A DNA stretch of 64,000 nt. Source: Citrobacter amalonaticus (GTDB taxonomy: Bacteria > Pseudomonadota > Gammaproteobacteria > Enterobacterales > Enterobacteriaceae). A program made the translations under genes and the position numbers. Below are positions 11,004 to 20,146 of the stretch, piece by piece. The notes beneath the pieces are model-generated. The model had not been told where the DNA came from and did not search any database. It saw only the letters and a list, made by a program, of their open reading frames with translations. The stretch is from contig NZ_JAGTXM010000001.1 in the NCBI RefSeq assembly GCF_018252635.1, positions 806,122 to 870,121 on the forward strand. Reading direction: 5' to 3'. The first letter of the stretch is position 1; every line of letters begins with the position of its first letter.

Positions 11004-11597
11004 ATGAGACTGATTGTGGGGATGACCGGAGCAACGGGGGCGCCGCTGGGCGTAGCGCTGTTGCAGGCGCTGCGGAAAATGCCGGAGGTGGAAACACATT
11101 TGGTGATGTCGAAGTGGGCCAAAACCACCCTTGAGCTGGAAACGCCTTACAGTGCGCGTGATGTTGCCGAACTGGCGGATTTTTGCCACAGCCCGGCGGA
11201 TCAGGCGGCGACAATCTCGTCTGGGTCGTTTCGTACCGACGGCATGATCGTTATTCCCTGTAGCATGAAAACGTTGGCCGGTATACGTGCTGGCTATGCC
11301 GACGGACTGGTGGGCCGTGCCGCTGACGTGGTGCTGAAAGAAGGGCGCAAACTGGTGCTGGTGCCACGTGAAATGCCGCTCAGCACGGTACATCTCGAAA
11401 ACATGCTCGCTCTGTCTCGCATGGGTGTGGCGATGGTGCCGCCCATGCCCGCTTTCTATAACCATCCACAATCCGTTGATGATATTACGCAACACATTGT
11501 GGCCCGTATCCTGGACCAGTTTGCGCTGGAGTATCCGCACGCGCGTCGCTGGCAGGGGTTATCGCAGGCACAGAATTTTTCACAGGAGAATGAATAA
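11004..11597 (+). CDS. kpdB: UbiX-like flavin prenyltransferase, decarboxylase subunit B
   Basis: A 197-residue UbiX/Pad1-family protein. Family members prenylate FMN to make the cofactor used by UbiD-type decarboxylases. The N-terminal FMN/phosphate motif GMTGATGAP (residues 6-14) and the later LVPREMPLS and PPMPAFYNHPQS blocks are all present. It is first in a three-gene operon and its TAA overlaps the ATG of the UbiD-like gene by one base. Names used for such genes are kpdB, ecdB or bsdB. The symbol is by family and order, and the substrate is not certain. Confidence 0.85.
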   Translation: MRLIVGMTGATGAPLGVALLQALRKMPEVETHLVMSKWAKTTLELETPYSARDVAELADFCHSPADQAATISSGSFRTDGMIVIPCSMKTLAGIRAGYADGLVGRAADVVLKEGRKLVLVPREMPLSTVHLENMLALSRMGVAMVPPMPAFYNHPQSVDDITQHIVARILDQFALEYPHARRWQGLSQAQNFSQENE

Positions 11598-13024
11598 TGG
11601 CATTTGATGATTTGCGCAGCTTTTTGCAGGCGCTCGACGACCAGGGGCAACTGCTGAAAATCAGTGAAGAGGTAAACGCGGAGCCGGATCTGGCCGCGGC
11701 CGCCAACGCGACGGGCCGTATTGGCGACGGCGCTCCGGCGCTATGGTTCGACAATATCCGTGGTTTCACCGATGCGCGTGTAGCGATGAATACCATCGGC
11801 TCCTGGCAAAATCATGCCATTTCATTGGGCTTACCGCCGAATACGCCGGTGAAAAAGCAGATTGATGAGTTTATCCGTCGCTGGGATAAATTTCCGGTTG
11901 CCCCACAACGCCGGGCAAATCCGGCGTGGGCGGAAAACAGCGTTGATGGTGAAGAGATTAATCTGTTCGATATTTTGCCGCTGTTTCGTCTGAACGACGG
12001 CGATGGCGGATTTTATCTGGATAAAGCCTGCGTGGTTTCCCGCGATCCCGTCGACCCGGACACCTTCGGCAAGCAGAACGTCGGTATTTATCGGATGGAA
12101 GTGAAGGGCAAGCGTAAGCTGGGGCTGCAACCGGTACCGATGCACGATATCGCGCTGCATCTGCATAAGGCGGAAGAGCGCGGTGAGGATTTACCGATCG
12201 CCATTACGTTGGGTAACGATCCCATCATTACCCTGATGGGTGCAACGCCGCTGAAATACGATCAGTCCGAATATGAGATGGCGGGGGCGCTGCGTGAAAG
12301 TCCGTATCCCATCGCCACTGCGCCGTTGACCGGGTTTGATGTGCCGTGGGGATCGGAGGTGATCCTGGAAGGGGTAATTGAAAGCCGCAAACGCGAAATC
12401 GAAGGGCCGTTCGGCGAGTTCACCGGCCACTATTCCGGTGGTCGCAATATGACGGTGGTGCGTATCGATAAAGTGTCGTATCGCAGCAAACCGATTTTTG
12501 AATCCCTCTATCTCGGCATGCCGTGGACGGAAATCGACTACCTGATGGGACCGGCAACCTGTGTGCCGCTGTATCAGCAACTGAAAGCGGAATTCCCGGA
12601 AGTTCAGGCGGTCAACGCCATGTATACCCATGGACTGCTGGCGATCATCTCGACCAAAAAGCGCTACGGTGGTTTTGCCCGGGCGGTGGGGCTGCGCGCG
12701 ATGACCACGCCACACGGGCTGGGCTACGTGAAGATGGTGATCATGGTGGATGAAGATGTTGATCCGTTCAACCTGCCGCAGGTGATGTGGGCGCTGTCGT
12801 CGAAGGTCAACCCGGCGGGGGATCTGGTTCAGCTACCGAATATGTCGGTACTGGAACTGGATCCGGGCTCAAGTCCGGCGGGGATCACTGACAAGCTGAT
12901 CATCGACGCAACCACGCCGGTGGCACCCGATAACCGTGGTCACTACAGCCAGCCGGTGTGCGATCTTCCGGAAACCAAAGCCTGGGCTGAAAAGCTGACT
13001 GCCATGCTGGCCAACCGTAAATAA
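11597..13024 (+). CDS. kpdC: UbiD-family non-oxidative hydroxyarylic acid decarboxylase, subunit C
   Basis: This 475-residue UbiD-family protein is the catalytic decarboxylase and would use prenylated FMN made by the preceding gene. Typical blocks include GIYRMEVKGKRKLGLQP, PFGEFTGHYSGGR and the glycine-rich C-terminal domain. It is a better match to the hydroxybenzoate/vanillate/gallate decarboxylase group (kpdC, ecdC, bsdC) than to UbiD of ubiquinone synthesis. That assignment is based on the small partner gene downstream and the MarR gene upstream. Candidate substrates are 4-hydroxybenzoate, vanillate or protocatechuate; sequence alone does not separate them. Confidence 0.85.
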   Translation: MAFDDLRSFLQALDDQGQLLKISEEVNAEPDLAAAANATGRIGDGAPALWFDNIRGFTDARVAMNTIGSWQNHAISLGLPPNTPVKKQIDEFIRRWDKFPVAPQRRANPAWAENSVDGEEINLFDILPLFRLNDGDGGFYLDKACVVSRDPVDPDTFGKQNVGIYRMEVKGKRKLGLQPVPMHDIALHLHKAEERGEDLPIAITLGNDPIITLMGATPLKYDQSEYEMAGALRESPYPIATAPLTGFDVPWGSEVILEGVIESRKREIEGPFGEFTGHYSGGRNMTVVRIDKVSYRSKPIFESLYLGMPWTEIDYLMGPATCVPLYQQLKAEFPEVQAVNAMYTHGLLAIISTKKRYGGFARAVGLRAMTTPHGLGYVKMVIMVDEDVDPFNLPQVMWALSSKVNPAGDLVQLPNMSVLELDPGSSPAGITDKLIIDATTPVAPDNRGHYSQPVCDLPETKAWAEKLTAMLANRK

Positions 13025-13034
13025 GGAGTTTCAG

Positions 13035-13271
13035 ATGATTTGCCCACGTTGTGCTGATGAACATATTGACGTCATGGCGGTCTCGCCAGTAAAAGGGATC
13101 TGGACGGTGTATCAGTGCCAACATTGCCTGTACACCTGGCGTGATACGGAACCGTTACGTCGTACGAGCCGTGAACACTACCCGCAGGCGTTTCGTATGA
13201 CGCAGAAAGATATCGATGAGGCGCCGATGGTGCCAGGTATTCCGCCGCTGCTGGCAGAAGATAAGCGCTAA
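13035..13271 (+). CDS. kpdD: Small zinc-ribbon-like decarboxylase subunit D
   Basis: A 78-residue protein with two CxxC pairs, CPRC near the N-terminus and CQHC near residues 30-33, which would bind one zinc. Proteins of this size and pattern are the D subunit of the kpdBCD/ecdBCD/bsdBCD decarboxylases. D is needed for full activity in reconstituted systems of this family, though its exact role is unclear. It starts 10 nt after the UbiD-like gene with a good AAGGAG site. Confidence 0.8.
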   Translation: MICPRCADEHIDVMAVSPVKGIWTVYQCQHCLYTWRDTEPLRRTSREHYPQAFRMTQKDIDEAPMVPGIPPLLAEDKR

Positions 13272-13276
13272 CGAAG

Positions 13277-13307
13277 GGCCGGATGACGGCTGATGCCTTA
13301 TCCGGCC
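13277..13307. repeat. REP element after the decarboxylase operon
   Basis: GGCCGGATGACGGC...CCTTATCCGGCC is a palindromic REP unit six bases behind the operon's last stop codon, where it may stabilise the mRNA 3' end. Confidence 0.8.
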
Positions 13308-13335
13308 TGGGAAGTACAATACCGTTAGAGTGTAG

Positions 13336-13366
13336 GCCCGATACGCAAAGCGTCATCGGGCTTTTT
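13336..13366 (+). terminator. Terminator of the decarboxylase operon
   Basis: GCCCGAT (13336-13342) pairs with ATCGGGC (13355-13361), and the loop contains an inner ACGC/GCGT pairing. TTTTT follows directly. It ends against the convergent mutS stop codon at 13368. Confidence 0.8.
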
Positions 13367-13367
13367 C

Positions 13368-15929
13368 TTACACCAGACTTTTCAGACGATAGATCCATTC
13401 CAGCGCCTGACGGGGCGACAGGGAATCCGGATCGAGATTTTCCAGGGCTTCAACGGCGGGAGACGTCTCTTCGGGGACAGACAGCAGCGACATCTGCGTG
13501 CCATCCACCTGTGTTGCCGCCGCGTTCGGCGAAATGCTCTCCAGCTCGCGCAATTTCTGCCGCGCACGTTTGATCACCTCTTTTGGAACGCCCGCCAGCG
13601 CCGCGACCGCCAGGCCGTAGCTCTTGCTTGCTGCTCCGTCCTGTACGCTGTGCATAAAGGCGATGGTATCGCCGTGCTCCAGCGCATCCAGATGAACATT
13701 CGCCACACCTTCCATTTTCTCCGGCAACTGTGTCAGCTCGAAGTAGTGCGTAGCAAACAGCGTCAGCGCTTTGATTTTATTCGCCAGATTTTCTGCGCAC
13801 GCCCACGCCAGCGACAAACCGTCGTAAGTGGATGTCCCGCGGCCAATCTCATCCATTAATACCAGACTGTTTTCGGTGGCGTTATGCAGGATATTGGCGG
13901 TTTCGGTCATCTCTACCATGAAGGTGGAGCGCCCGGAGGCCAGATCGTCCGCCGCACCCACGCGGGTAAAGATACGATCGATTGGGCCAATCTCCACTTT
14001 CTGCGCCGGTACGTAGCTGCCGATATAGGCCAGCAGCGCAATCAGCGCGGTCTGGCGCATATAGGTACTTTTACCGCCCATATTTGGCCCGGTAATGATC
14101 AGCATTCGGCGCTGTGGGGAGAGGTCCAGCGGGTTGGCGATAAACGGCTCATTCAGTACCTGTTCCACCACCGGATGGCGGCCCTCGGTAATACGAATAC
14201 CCGGCTTATCGCTGAAGGTTGGACAGGTGTAGTTCAGCGTATACGCGCGTTCGGCCAGATTCACCAGTACATCGAGTTCCGCCAGCGCACTGGCGCTCTG
14301 CTGTAGATCCGCCAGATGCGGCAGCAGCAGGTCAAACAGTTCGTCATAGAGCTGTTTTTCCAGCGCCAGCGCTTTGCCCTTGGACGTCAGAACTTTATCT
14401 TCGTACTCTTTCAGTTCCGGGATGATGTAGCGTTCGGCGTTTTTCAGCGTCTGGCGGCGGACATAATTGATGGGCGCGAGGTGGCTCTGCCCACGACTAA
14501 TCTGGATGTAATAACCGTGTACTGCGTTGAAGCCGACTTTCAGCGTGTCCAGCCCGGTACGCTCACGTTCGCGGATCTCCAGCCTGTCGAGATAGTCGGT
14601 CGCGCCGTCGGCCAGCGCGCGCCACTCATCGAGCTCTTCGTTGTAGCCTGGTGCGATAACGCCGCCGTCGCGGACCAGTACCGGCGGCGCGTCAACGATC
14701 GCGCGCTCCAGCAGTTCCCGCAGTTCAGTGAATTCGCCCATTGTTTCGCGCAGCCTTTGTACGGGGGCGCTGTCCACCGGTTCGAGCTGTGCACGCAGTT
14801 CCGGCAACTGCTGGAAAGCGTGGCGCATACGGGCGAGATCGCGCGGACGGGCGGTACGCAGTGCCAGACGGGCAAGAATACGTTCCAGATCGCCCACCTG
14901 GCGCAGCACCGGCTGTAGCTCGCTGGTCGCATCCTGTAGCGAGCCGATTGTCTGCTGGCGTTCAGTCAGGATTGTCGTGTCGCGTACCGGCATGTGCAGC
15001 CAGCGTTTGAGCATACGACTGCCCATTGGCGTCACAGTGCAGTCGAGCACGGAGGCCAGCGTGTTTTCCACGCCGCCCGCCAGATTCTGAGTAATCTCCA
15101 GGTTGCGGCGCGTCGCGGCATCCATAATGATGCTATCCTGCTGGCGTTCCATGGTGATAGAGCGAATATGCGGCAGGGAGGTGCGCTGCGTATCCTTGAC
15201 GTACTGCAACAGGCAGCCAGCGGCGCAAAGTCCGCGCGGCGCATTTTCAACGCCAAAGCCAATCAGATCGCGGGTACCAAACTGTAAATTCAACTGCTGA
15301 CGTGCGGTATCAATTTCAAATTCCCATAGCGGACGACGACGTAATCCACGACGACCTTCAATCAGCGCCATCTCCGCGAAATCTTCGGCGTACAGCAGTT
15401 CCGCCGGATTGGTACGCTGCAGTTCGGCGGCCATCGTTTCGCGATCGGCAGGTTCGCTCAGACGAAAACGGCCGGAGCTGATGTCCAGCGTGGCATAACC
15501 GTAGCCTTTGCTGTCCTGCCAGATGGCGGCGAGCAGGTTGTCCTGGCGCTCCTGTAACAGAGCCTCATCGCTGATGGTGCCCGGCGTAACAATACGTATG
15601 ACTTTCCGCTCAACCGGTCCTTTGCTGGTGGCTGGATCGCCAATCTGTTCGCAAATAGCAACAGATTCTCCCTGATTGACCAGTTTGGCGAGATAGTTTT
15701 CAACCGCATGATGGGGAATGCCCGCCATCGGGATGGGTTCGCCTGCGGAGGCGCCGCGCTTCGTCAGCGAAATATCGAGCAGTTGCGACGCCCGTTTTGC
15801 ATCGTCGTAAAAGAGTTCGTAAAAGTCCCCCATGCGATAGAAAAGCAGGATCTCCGGGTGCTGTGCCTTCAGCTTGAGATACTGCTGCATCATCGGGGTG
15901 TGGGCGTCGAGATTATCGATTGTACTCAT
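13368..15929 (-). CDS. mutS: DNA mismatch repair protein MutS
   Basis: This 853-residue protein recognises mismatches and recruits MutL. The mismatch-binding Phe-X-Glu is intact (RMGDFYELF, Phe36 and Glu38), as are the ATPase Walker [10 protein letters not shown] and the [12 protein letters not shown] block. The length equals E. coli MutS and no interruption is seen, so a mutator phenotype from mutS loss is not expected. It is convergent with the decarboxylase operon. The rpoS-mutS interval is known for strain-to-strain gene turnover in enterics. Confidence 0.99.
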   Translation of the reverse strand: MSTIDNLDAHTPMMQQYLKLKAQHPEILLFYRMGDFYELFYDDAKRASQLLDISLTKRGASAGEPIPMAGIPHHAVENYLAKLVNQGESVAICEQIGDPATSKGPVERKVIRIVTPGTISDEALLQERQDNLLAAIWQDSKGYGYATLDISSGRFRLSEPADRETMAAELQRTNPAELLYAEDFAEMALIEGRRGLRRRPLWEFEIDTARQQLNLQFGTRDLIGFGVENAPRGLCAAGCLLQYVKDTQRTSLPHIRSITMERQQDSIIMDAATRRNLEITQNLAGGVENTLASVLDCTVTPMGSRMLKRWLHMPVRDTTILTERQQTIGSLQDATSELQPVLRQVGDLERILARLALRTARPRDLARMRHAFQQLPELRAQLEPVDSAPVQRLRETMGEFTELRELLERAIVDAPPVLVRDGGVIAPGYNEELDEWRALADGATDYLDRLEIRERERTGLDTLKVGFNAVHGYYIQISRGQSHLAPINYVRRQTLKNAERYIIPELKEYEDKVLTSKGKALALEKQLYDELFDLLLPHLADLQQSASALAELDVLVNLAERAYTLNYTCPTFSDKPGIRITEGRHPVVEQVLNEPFIANPLDLSPQRRMLIITGPNMGGKSTYMRQTALIALLAYIGSYVPAQKVEIGPIDRIFTRVGAADDLASGRSTFMVEMTETANILHNATENSLVLMDEIGRGTSTYDGLSLAWACAENLANKIKALTLFATHYFELTQLPEKMEGVANVHLDALEHGDTIAFMHSVQDGAASKSYGLAVAALAGVPKEVIKRARQKLRELESISPNAAATQVDGTQMSLLSVPEETSPAVEALENLDPDSLSPRQALEWIYRLKSLV

Positions 15930-16077
15930 GGAGTTGTGTCCAGTTCCCTGAATGTAAATGGGTTGCGATACTTGTCGTTTTCGTTGTTATCACACAAGGG
16001 ACACATGATAGCGGAGATACGCATTTCAGGGAAAGCCAGGATCGCCGACTTCTCGATCCTTCTTCCGTTTCAGAATT
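15930..16077. other. mutS-sitD junction at the SPI-1 position
   Basis: This 148-bp gap holds the mutS promoter region and the end of sitABCD. A weak stem, GGATCG with CGATCC (about 16038-16060), has no T-tract. No integrase, tRNA, insertion sequence or secretion gene fragment is visible. In Salmonella the type III secretion genes of SPI-1 occupy this interval between mutS and sitD. Confidence 0.6.
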
Positions 16078-16926
16078 TTACAGCGATTGTTGTTGTCGCA
16101 ACTCAGAACGCCGGTCGCGTAATGCGGCAAAAACAAACGCACCGATAAAGATAACGGTGAACAGTACGACGATCGTGGGAGCGGGAGCGCTGTCGAGGAA
16201 AAACGACAGGTAAACGCCCATAAATGAGGTGATCACCGCCAGGGTTGTTGCCAGTAACAGCGCGTGGGCAAAGCGTCGGGTGAGGAGAATGGCAATAGCG
16301 CCTGGGGCGATCAACAAGGAGATCGATAAAATGATCCCCACCGATTTCAGCGTTGCCACGATGGTTAGCGCAATCATGCACAGCAGTCCGTAATGCAGCA
16401 AGGTCGTATTAAGCCCGCTGGCTTTCGCCTGATGCGGATCGAAAGCGTGCAGCAGCAGGTCTTTCCACTTGAATGTCATGATTAGGGCAATACCCAGTGC
16501 AATGAACGCCGTTTGCCCAATATCGCTCAGCGAAATCCCTAACATGTCGCCGAACAGAATATGATCGAGATGAACCTCTGACTGGATAGAGACATAAAGC
16601 ACCAGTCCGGCGCCAAACATCCCTGAAAAGACGATCCCCATGAGGGTGTCGCGTTTGATACGGCTGTTATCGTCGAGATAACCGGTCGCTACGGCGCAGA
16701 ACAGGCCCGCAATAAACGCCCCAATCGCCAGCGGGATGCCAACGATATACGCCAGCACAATTCCCGGAAAGACCGCATGGCTCATGGCGTCGCCCATCAA
16801 TGCCCAGCCTTTCAGGACCAGAAATACCGACAGCAGCGCGCAGGGAATCGCCACGATGGCAGAAATAGTCAGCGCGTTTACCATAAACTCGAACTGGAAA
16901 GGTTCCAGTAACGTGGTTAAGAACAT
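16078..16926 (-). CDS. sitD: Manganese/iron ABC transporter permease SitD
   Basis: A 282-residue integral membrane permease of the ABC-3 (metal) family with about eight hydrophobic segments. It is the second permease of SitABCD and a paralogue of SitC. Family features include the GDAMSHAVFPGI segment in the first third and the SIGIILSISLLIAPGA-like block. Its start overlaps the sitC end by 10 bases. Last gene of the operon, on the mutS side. Confidence 0.95.
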   Translation of the reverse strand: MFLTTLLEPFQFEFMVNALTISAIVAIPCALLSVFLVLKGWALMGDAMSHAVFPGIVLAYIVGIPLAIGAFIAGLFCAVATGYLDDNSRIKRDTLMGIVFSGMFGAGLVLYVSIQSEVHLDHILFGDMLGISLSDIGQTAFIALGIALIMTFKWKDLLLHAFDPHQAKASGLNTTLLHYGLLCMIALTIVATLKSVGIILSISLLIAPGAIAILLTRRFAHALLLATTLAVITSFMGVYLSFFLDSAPAPTIVVLFTVIFIGAFVFAALRDRRSELRQQQSL

Positions 16927-17774
16927 GACGGCTCCTTACTGCGTGCGCGACGGCGGTTCGCCAGCAGCCCGTGTTTGGGGGCAAAAACGAATGCCAGCAG
17001 AAACAGCAACGTTTGCAGTATCACAATGATCCCGCCCGTGGCACCGTCCAGCCAGTAGCTGAGCCAGGCGCCGAAGAAGCTGGTCATACTGCCGATCGCA
17101 ACGGCAATCATAAGAAGACGTGGAAAGCGATCGGTCAGTAGCCAGGCGGTGGCACCAGGCGTCACGACCAGGCAGATCACCAGAAAGGCCCCCACGGTTT
17201 GCAGTGCGGCCACGGTGGACACCGATAACAGAGTGAAAAACAGCAGCTTCAGACGCCCCGGATTGAGGCCAATGGAGCGGGCGTGGTTTTCATCGAAAAA
17301 GGTGACCATCAGATCCTTCCACTTCAGCAGCAAGATGAGCAGAGAAACCGTGCCGATAATCGCCAGTTGCACAATATCTTCCGGCGCGATGGCCAGCACG
17401 TTGCCGAGAATGATGGTTTGAATATTCACTGACATCGGATTGAGCGACACCATAAACAGCCCGATGCCAAAGAATGACGAGAAGATCAGGCCAATAATGG
17501 CATCTTCTTTAAGCCGCGAGCGCTGGTTCAAAAACAGCATACTGCCTGCCGCCAGGCCGCCGGAGAGAAAGGCGCCGAGCGAGAAGGGCAAGCCGAGCAT
17601 GTACGCCCCGGCAACGCCAGGCACGATGGAGTGCGACAGCGCATCGCCAATCAACGACCAGCCTTTAAGCATTAGATAGCAGGAGAGAAAGGCGCACAGA
17701 CCGCCAACCATCGCCGATACCCACATCGCATTGAGCATGTACTGATAACCAAAAGGCTCTGTCAGCCAGTTCAT
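16917..17774 (-). CDS. sitC: Manganese/iron ABC transporter permease SitC
   Basis: A 285-residue ABC-3 family permease with multiple membrane helices and the conserved GDALSHSIVPGVAGAY segment. With SitD it forms the channel of the Mn(II)/Fe(II) importer. Overlaps with sitB (4 bases) and sitD (10 bases) show a tightly coupled operon. Confidence 0.95.
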   Translation of the reverse strand: MNWLTEPFGYQYMLNAMWVSAMVGGLCAFLSCYLMLKGWSLIGDALSHSIVPGVAGAYMLGLPFSLGAFLSGGLAAGSMLFLNQRSRLKEDAIIGLIFSSFFGIGLFMVSLNPMSVNIQTIILGNVLAIAPEDIVQLAIIGTVSLLILLLKWKDLMVTFFDENHARSIGLNPGRLKLLFFTLLSVSTVAALQTVGAFLVICLVVTPGATAWLLTDRFPRLLMIAVAIGSMTSFFGAWLSYWLDGATGGIIVILQTLLFLLAFVFAPKHGLLANRRRARSKEPSCS

Positions 17775-18592
17775 GATGGCTCTCCGCTGCCTGTTATACG
17801 TCGGGAGATAAACGGGCGTTCATCGTCGGTAATAATGTGTTCTTCGCCGCCGCTGAGCGCAACGTGGCGCAGAACACCGCTGAACGCCAGCTCGAGGTTT
17901 TCGGCGGTAAAGGTGGTATCCGTCGGCCCGCTCGCCAGCACGGTGCCTTTGATCATCACCGTATAATCGCAGAACTCGGTGACTGAACCGAGATTATGAG
18001 TGGAGACCAGCATGGTACGCCCCTCATCGCGTAACTCGCGTAACAGCGCAATAATGCGCGCTTCGGTTTTAACGTCGACACCGGTAAAAGGCTCATCAAG
18101 CAGAATGACCTGACCATCCTGGGCAATGGCTCTGGCGAGGAAGACCCGTTTTTTCTGCCCGCCGGAAAGCTCGCCAATCTGCCGGTAGCGGTATTCCAGC
18201 ATATCCACCCGCGCCAGCGCAGCGTCAACACTGGCATGATCCTGATCCTTCGGGCGACGTAGCCAGCCCATGTGTCCGTAGCGGCCCATCATTACGACGT
18301 CTTCCACCAGTACCGGGAATGACCAGTCGACCTCTTCGGATTGTGGAACGTAAGCAATCAGATTCTGTTTCAGCGCGTTATTCACCGGCTGTTGCAGGAT
18401 AGAAATCTCGCCGGCGGCCAGGCGGACAAAGCCCATCAGTGCCTTAAACAACGTTGATTTTCCCGACCCGTTGACCCCCACCAGCGCGGCAATCGAACCG
18501 CCTGGTACCTGAAAACTTGTATCGCGCAATGCGGTATGACCATTGCGATACGTCACCGTCACCTGATTCACGGTAATCGCAGATTGGCTCAT
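17771..18592 (-). CDS. sitB: Manganese/iron ABC transporter ATP-binding protein SitB
   Basis: This 273-residue ATPase powers SitABCD uptake. Walker A GVNGSGKST is at residues 39-47, the signature LSGGQ at 142-146 and Walker B LLDEP at 164-168. It overlaps sitA and sitC by four bases each. Length and motifs are complete. Confidence 0.96.
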   Translation of the reverse strand: MSQSAITVNQVTVTYRNGHTALRDTSFQVPGGSIAALVGVNGSGKSTLFKALMGFVRLAAGEISILQQPVNNALKQNLIAYVPQSEEVDWSFPVLVEDVVMMGRYGHMGWLRRPKDQDHASVDAALARVDMLEYRYRQIGELSGGQKKRVFLARAIAQDGQVILLDEPFTGVDVKTEARIIALLRELRDEGRTMLVSTHNLGSVTEFCDYTVMIKGTVLASGPTDTTFTAENLELAFSGVLRHVALSGGEEHIITDDERPFISRRITGSGEPS

Positions 18593-19506
18593 TGTTGACT
18601 CCTCATTCCGTCATTGATACCGCTCACGATGGTTTCGGTCGTCACACGTAGCAGGTCGAGCCAGGTGGGGACGGGACCATCAGCGGCACTCAGTGAATCG
18701 ACATACAGCACGCCGCCGTAATGCGCACCGGCTTCTCGTGCGACCTGACGCGCCGGTTTATCGGATACCGTACTTTCGCTGAACACGGTCGGGATCTGAT
18801 GTTTTCTGATCGCATCGATCACTTTACGGACCTGTTTTGGCGTTCCCTGCTGATCGGCATTGATCGGCCAGAGGTAGAGCTCTTTCAGGCCGTTGTCTCG
18901 GGCGAGATAAGAAAATGCTCCTTCACTGGTCACCAGCCAGCGCTTATCGGCAGGAATGGCAGCCAGCGCCGCGCGTAAAGGTTGCATGGTCTGACGGATC
19001 TGCGTTTTATAACGTTCCGCATTTTTCTGATAGGTGGCGGCGTTTACCGGATCGTATTTCATGAGCGCGTTGCGGATATTGTCGACGTAAATCAGGGCAT
19101 TTTCTTCCGACATCCAGGCATGAGGATTGGGTTTACCGCTGTACGGGCCTTCGCTGATACCCATCGGTTTTATGCCATCGGAGACCGTTACCTCCGGCAC
19201 ACCGGACAGATTCTGATAGAAACGAGCAAACCACAGTTCCAGATTCAGACCGTTAGACAGAATGAGCTGTGCTCCTTGCGCCCGTTTTATGTCGCCGGGT
19301 GTGGGTTGATATTCATGAATTTCAGCGCCGGGTTTGGTGATGGAACTGACCTCTGCGGCATCACCCGCCACGTTTTTCGCCATATCAGCGATGACCGTGA
19401 AAGTAGTGATGACGTTGAACTTCTCCTTGGCGTACGCGGGTGACAACGCGAACAGAGTCAGCACAGTAGCCAGCAGAGACGATGTCAGACGGGGCAGGTG
19501 TGGCAT
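18589..19506 (-). CDS. sitA: Manganese/iron ABC transporter substrate-binding protein SitA
   Basis: This 305-residue periplasmic protein of the cluster A-I (ZnuA/PsaA) family binds Mn(II) or Fe(II) for import. A signal peptide (MPHLPRLTSSLLATVLTLFA...SPAYA, about 26 residues) is present. His-containing metal-site segments such as EIHEYQPTPGD and NPHAWMS follow. It is the first gene of sitABCD. The promoter region at 19543-19615 carries MntR- and Fur-like boxes, consistent with metal repression. Salmonella has the same operon next to ygbA-fhlA. Confidence 0.96.
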   Translation of the reverse strand: MPHLPRLTSSLLATVLTLFALSPAYAKEKFNVITTFTVIADMAKNVAGDAAEVSSITKPGAEIHEYQPTPGDIKRAQGAQLILSNGLNLELWFARFYQNLSGVPEVTVSDGIKPMGISEGPYSGKPNPHAWMSEENALIYVDNIRNALMKYDPVNAATYQKNAERYKTQIRQTMQPLRAALAAIPADKRWLVTSEGAFSYLARDNGLKELYLWPINADQQGTPKQVRKVIDAIRKHQIPTVFSESTVSDKPARQVAREAGAHYGGVLYVDSLSAADGPVPTWLDLLRVTTETIVSGINDGMRSQQ

Positions 19507-19542
19507 AGTATCCCTCGTAAATAAGTGGTTAATTATCCATCG

Positions 19543-19562
19543 AATATAGCCTTTGCTATGTT
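19543..19562. promoter_or_regulatory. MntR box upstream of sitA
   Basis: AATATAGCCTTTGCTATGTT is a near-perfect inverted repeat. On the minus strand it differs only at one outer base from the AACATAGCAAAGGCTATGTT box I recall for enteric mntH/sit promoters. It lies 37 bases upstream of the sitA start, where manganese-loaded MntR would block transcription. Confidence 0.8.
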
Positions 19563-19594
19563 ATATAGCACAAGGCATATATAAAGATAGTGTT

Positions 19595-19615
19595 AAATGA
19601 AAATAATTCTTATTT
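19595..19615. promoter_or_regulatory. Fur-like box upstream of sitA
   Basis: AATGAAAATAATTCTTATT (19596-19614) matches about 12 of 19 positions of the Fur consensus. It lies about 90 bases upstream of sitA. Dual Fur/MntR control is known for sitABCD in Salmonella. The call is moderate because AT-rich sequence can match by chance. Confidence 0.5.
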
Positions 19616-19664
19616 AATCTCAAGTGGGAGGTGTCACCTTTGGGTGATAGTGTCGCGGGAGTTT

Positions 19665-19687
19665 AAGTTGTAGAATAAATGCAGCTT
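19665..19687. promoter_or_regulatory. NsrR operator upstream of ygbA
   Basis: Half-sites AAGTTGTAGAA (19665-19675) and AAATGCAGCTT (19677-19687) are arranged as an 11-1-11 inverted repeat typical of NsrR. It ends 20 bases before the ygbA start. In E. coli, ygbA is an NsrR-repressed gene induced by nitric oxide, so position and gene identity agree. Confidence 0.75.
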
Positions 19688-19707
19688 AATATTGCGGAGG
19701 GCGCATC

Positions 19708-20064
19708 ATGTCCGGCAAGCGAATCGCTCGCGAAAAACTGACGATTAAAAAGATGATCGCGCTGTATGAGAGTCAGTGCCCGCAGGCCTCCGATGAATCG
19801 GGGCATTACGACGCGTTGTTTGCTTATGCGCAAAAGCGTCTGGACAGGTGCGTTTTTGGCGAGGAGAAACCAGCCTGTAAACAGTGTCCGGTGCACTGCT
19901 ATCAGCCAGCAAAACGTGAAGAGATGAAACAGATCATGCGCTGGGCGGGGCCAAGAATGCTCTGGCGTCATCCGATCCTGACCGTTCGTCATCTTATCGA
20001 CGATAAACGTCCCGTCCCGGAACTGCCGGAAAAATATCAGCGTAAGAAGGGAAGAGCCGGATGA
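19708..20064 (+). CDS. ygbA: Nitrous-oxide-stimulated-promoter family protein YgbA
   Basis: A 118-residue small basic protein of the YgbA family. The cysteine cluster CVFGEEKPACKQCPVHCY (about residues 50-67) could bind a metal or Fe-S centre, but this is inference. The family name reflects NO-linked expression, and an NsrR-like operator precedes the gene. The biochemical function was not firmly known to me; a role in recovery from nitric-oxide stress is likely. REP sequences separate its end from fhlA. Confidence 0.85.
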   Translation: MSGKRIAREKLTIKKMIALYESQCPQASDESGHYDALFAYAQKRLDRCVFGEEKPACKQCPVHCYQPAKREEMKQIMRWAGPRMLWRHPILTVRHLIDDKRPVPELPEKYQRKKGRAG

Positions 20065-20140
20065 CGGCTTGCGCCTTATCCGGCCTACAAGAGTGCGGTC
20101 GTTTTAGCCGACCCCGGATGAATAAGACGCCATCCGGCCT
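20056..20140. repeat. BIME with two REP units between ygbA and fhlA
   Basis: A first REP unit (20056-20085, GCCGGATGACGGC...TTATCCGGCC) is followed by a second with CCGGATG...CATCCGG (20114-20139). They lie in the gap between the convergent ygbA and fhlA ends. Confidence 0.8.
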
Positions 20141-20146
20141 GGCAAC

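Noticed and set aside
16038-16060. Stem GGATCG/CGATCC as the sitABCD terminator
   Set aside because: It is only 6 bp with a 10-base loop and lacks a T-tract on the minus strand.
20056-20140. REP/BIME sequences as insertion sequences
   Set aside because: They are short palindromic units with no transposase, terminal repeats or target duplication.
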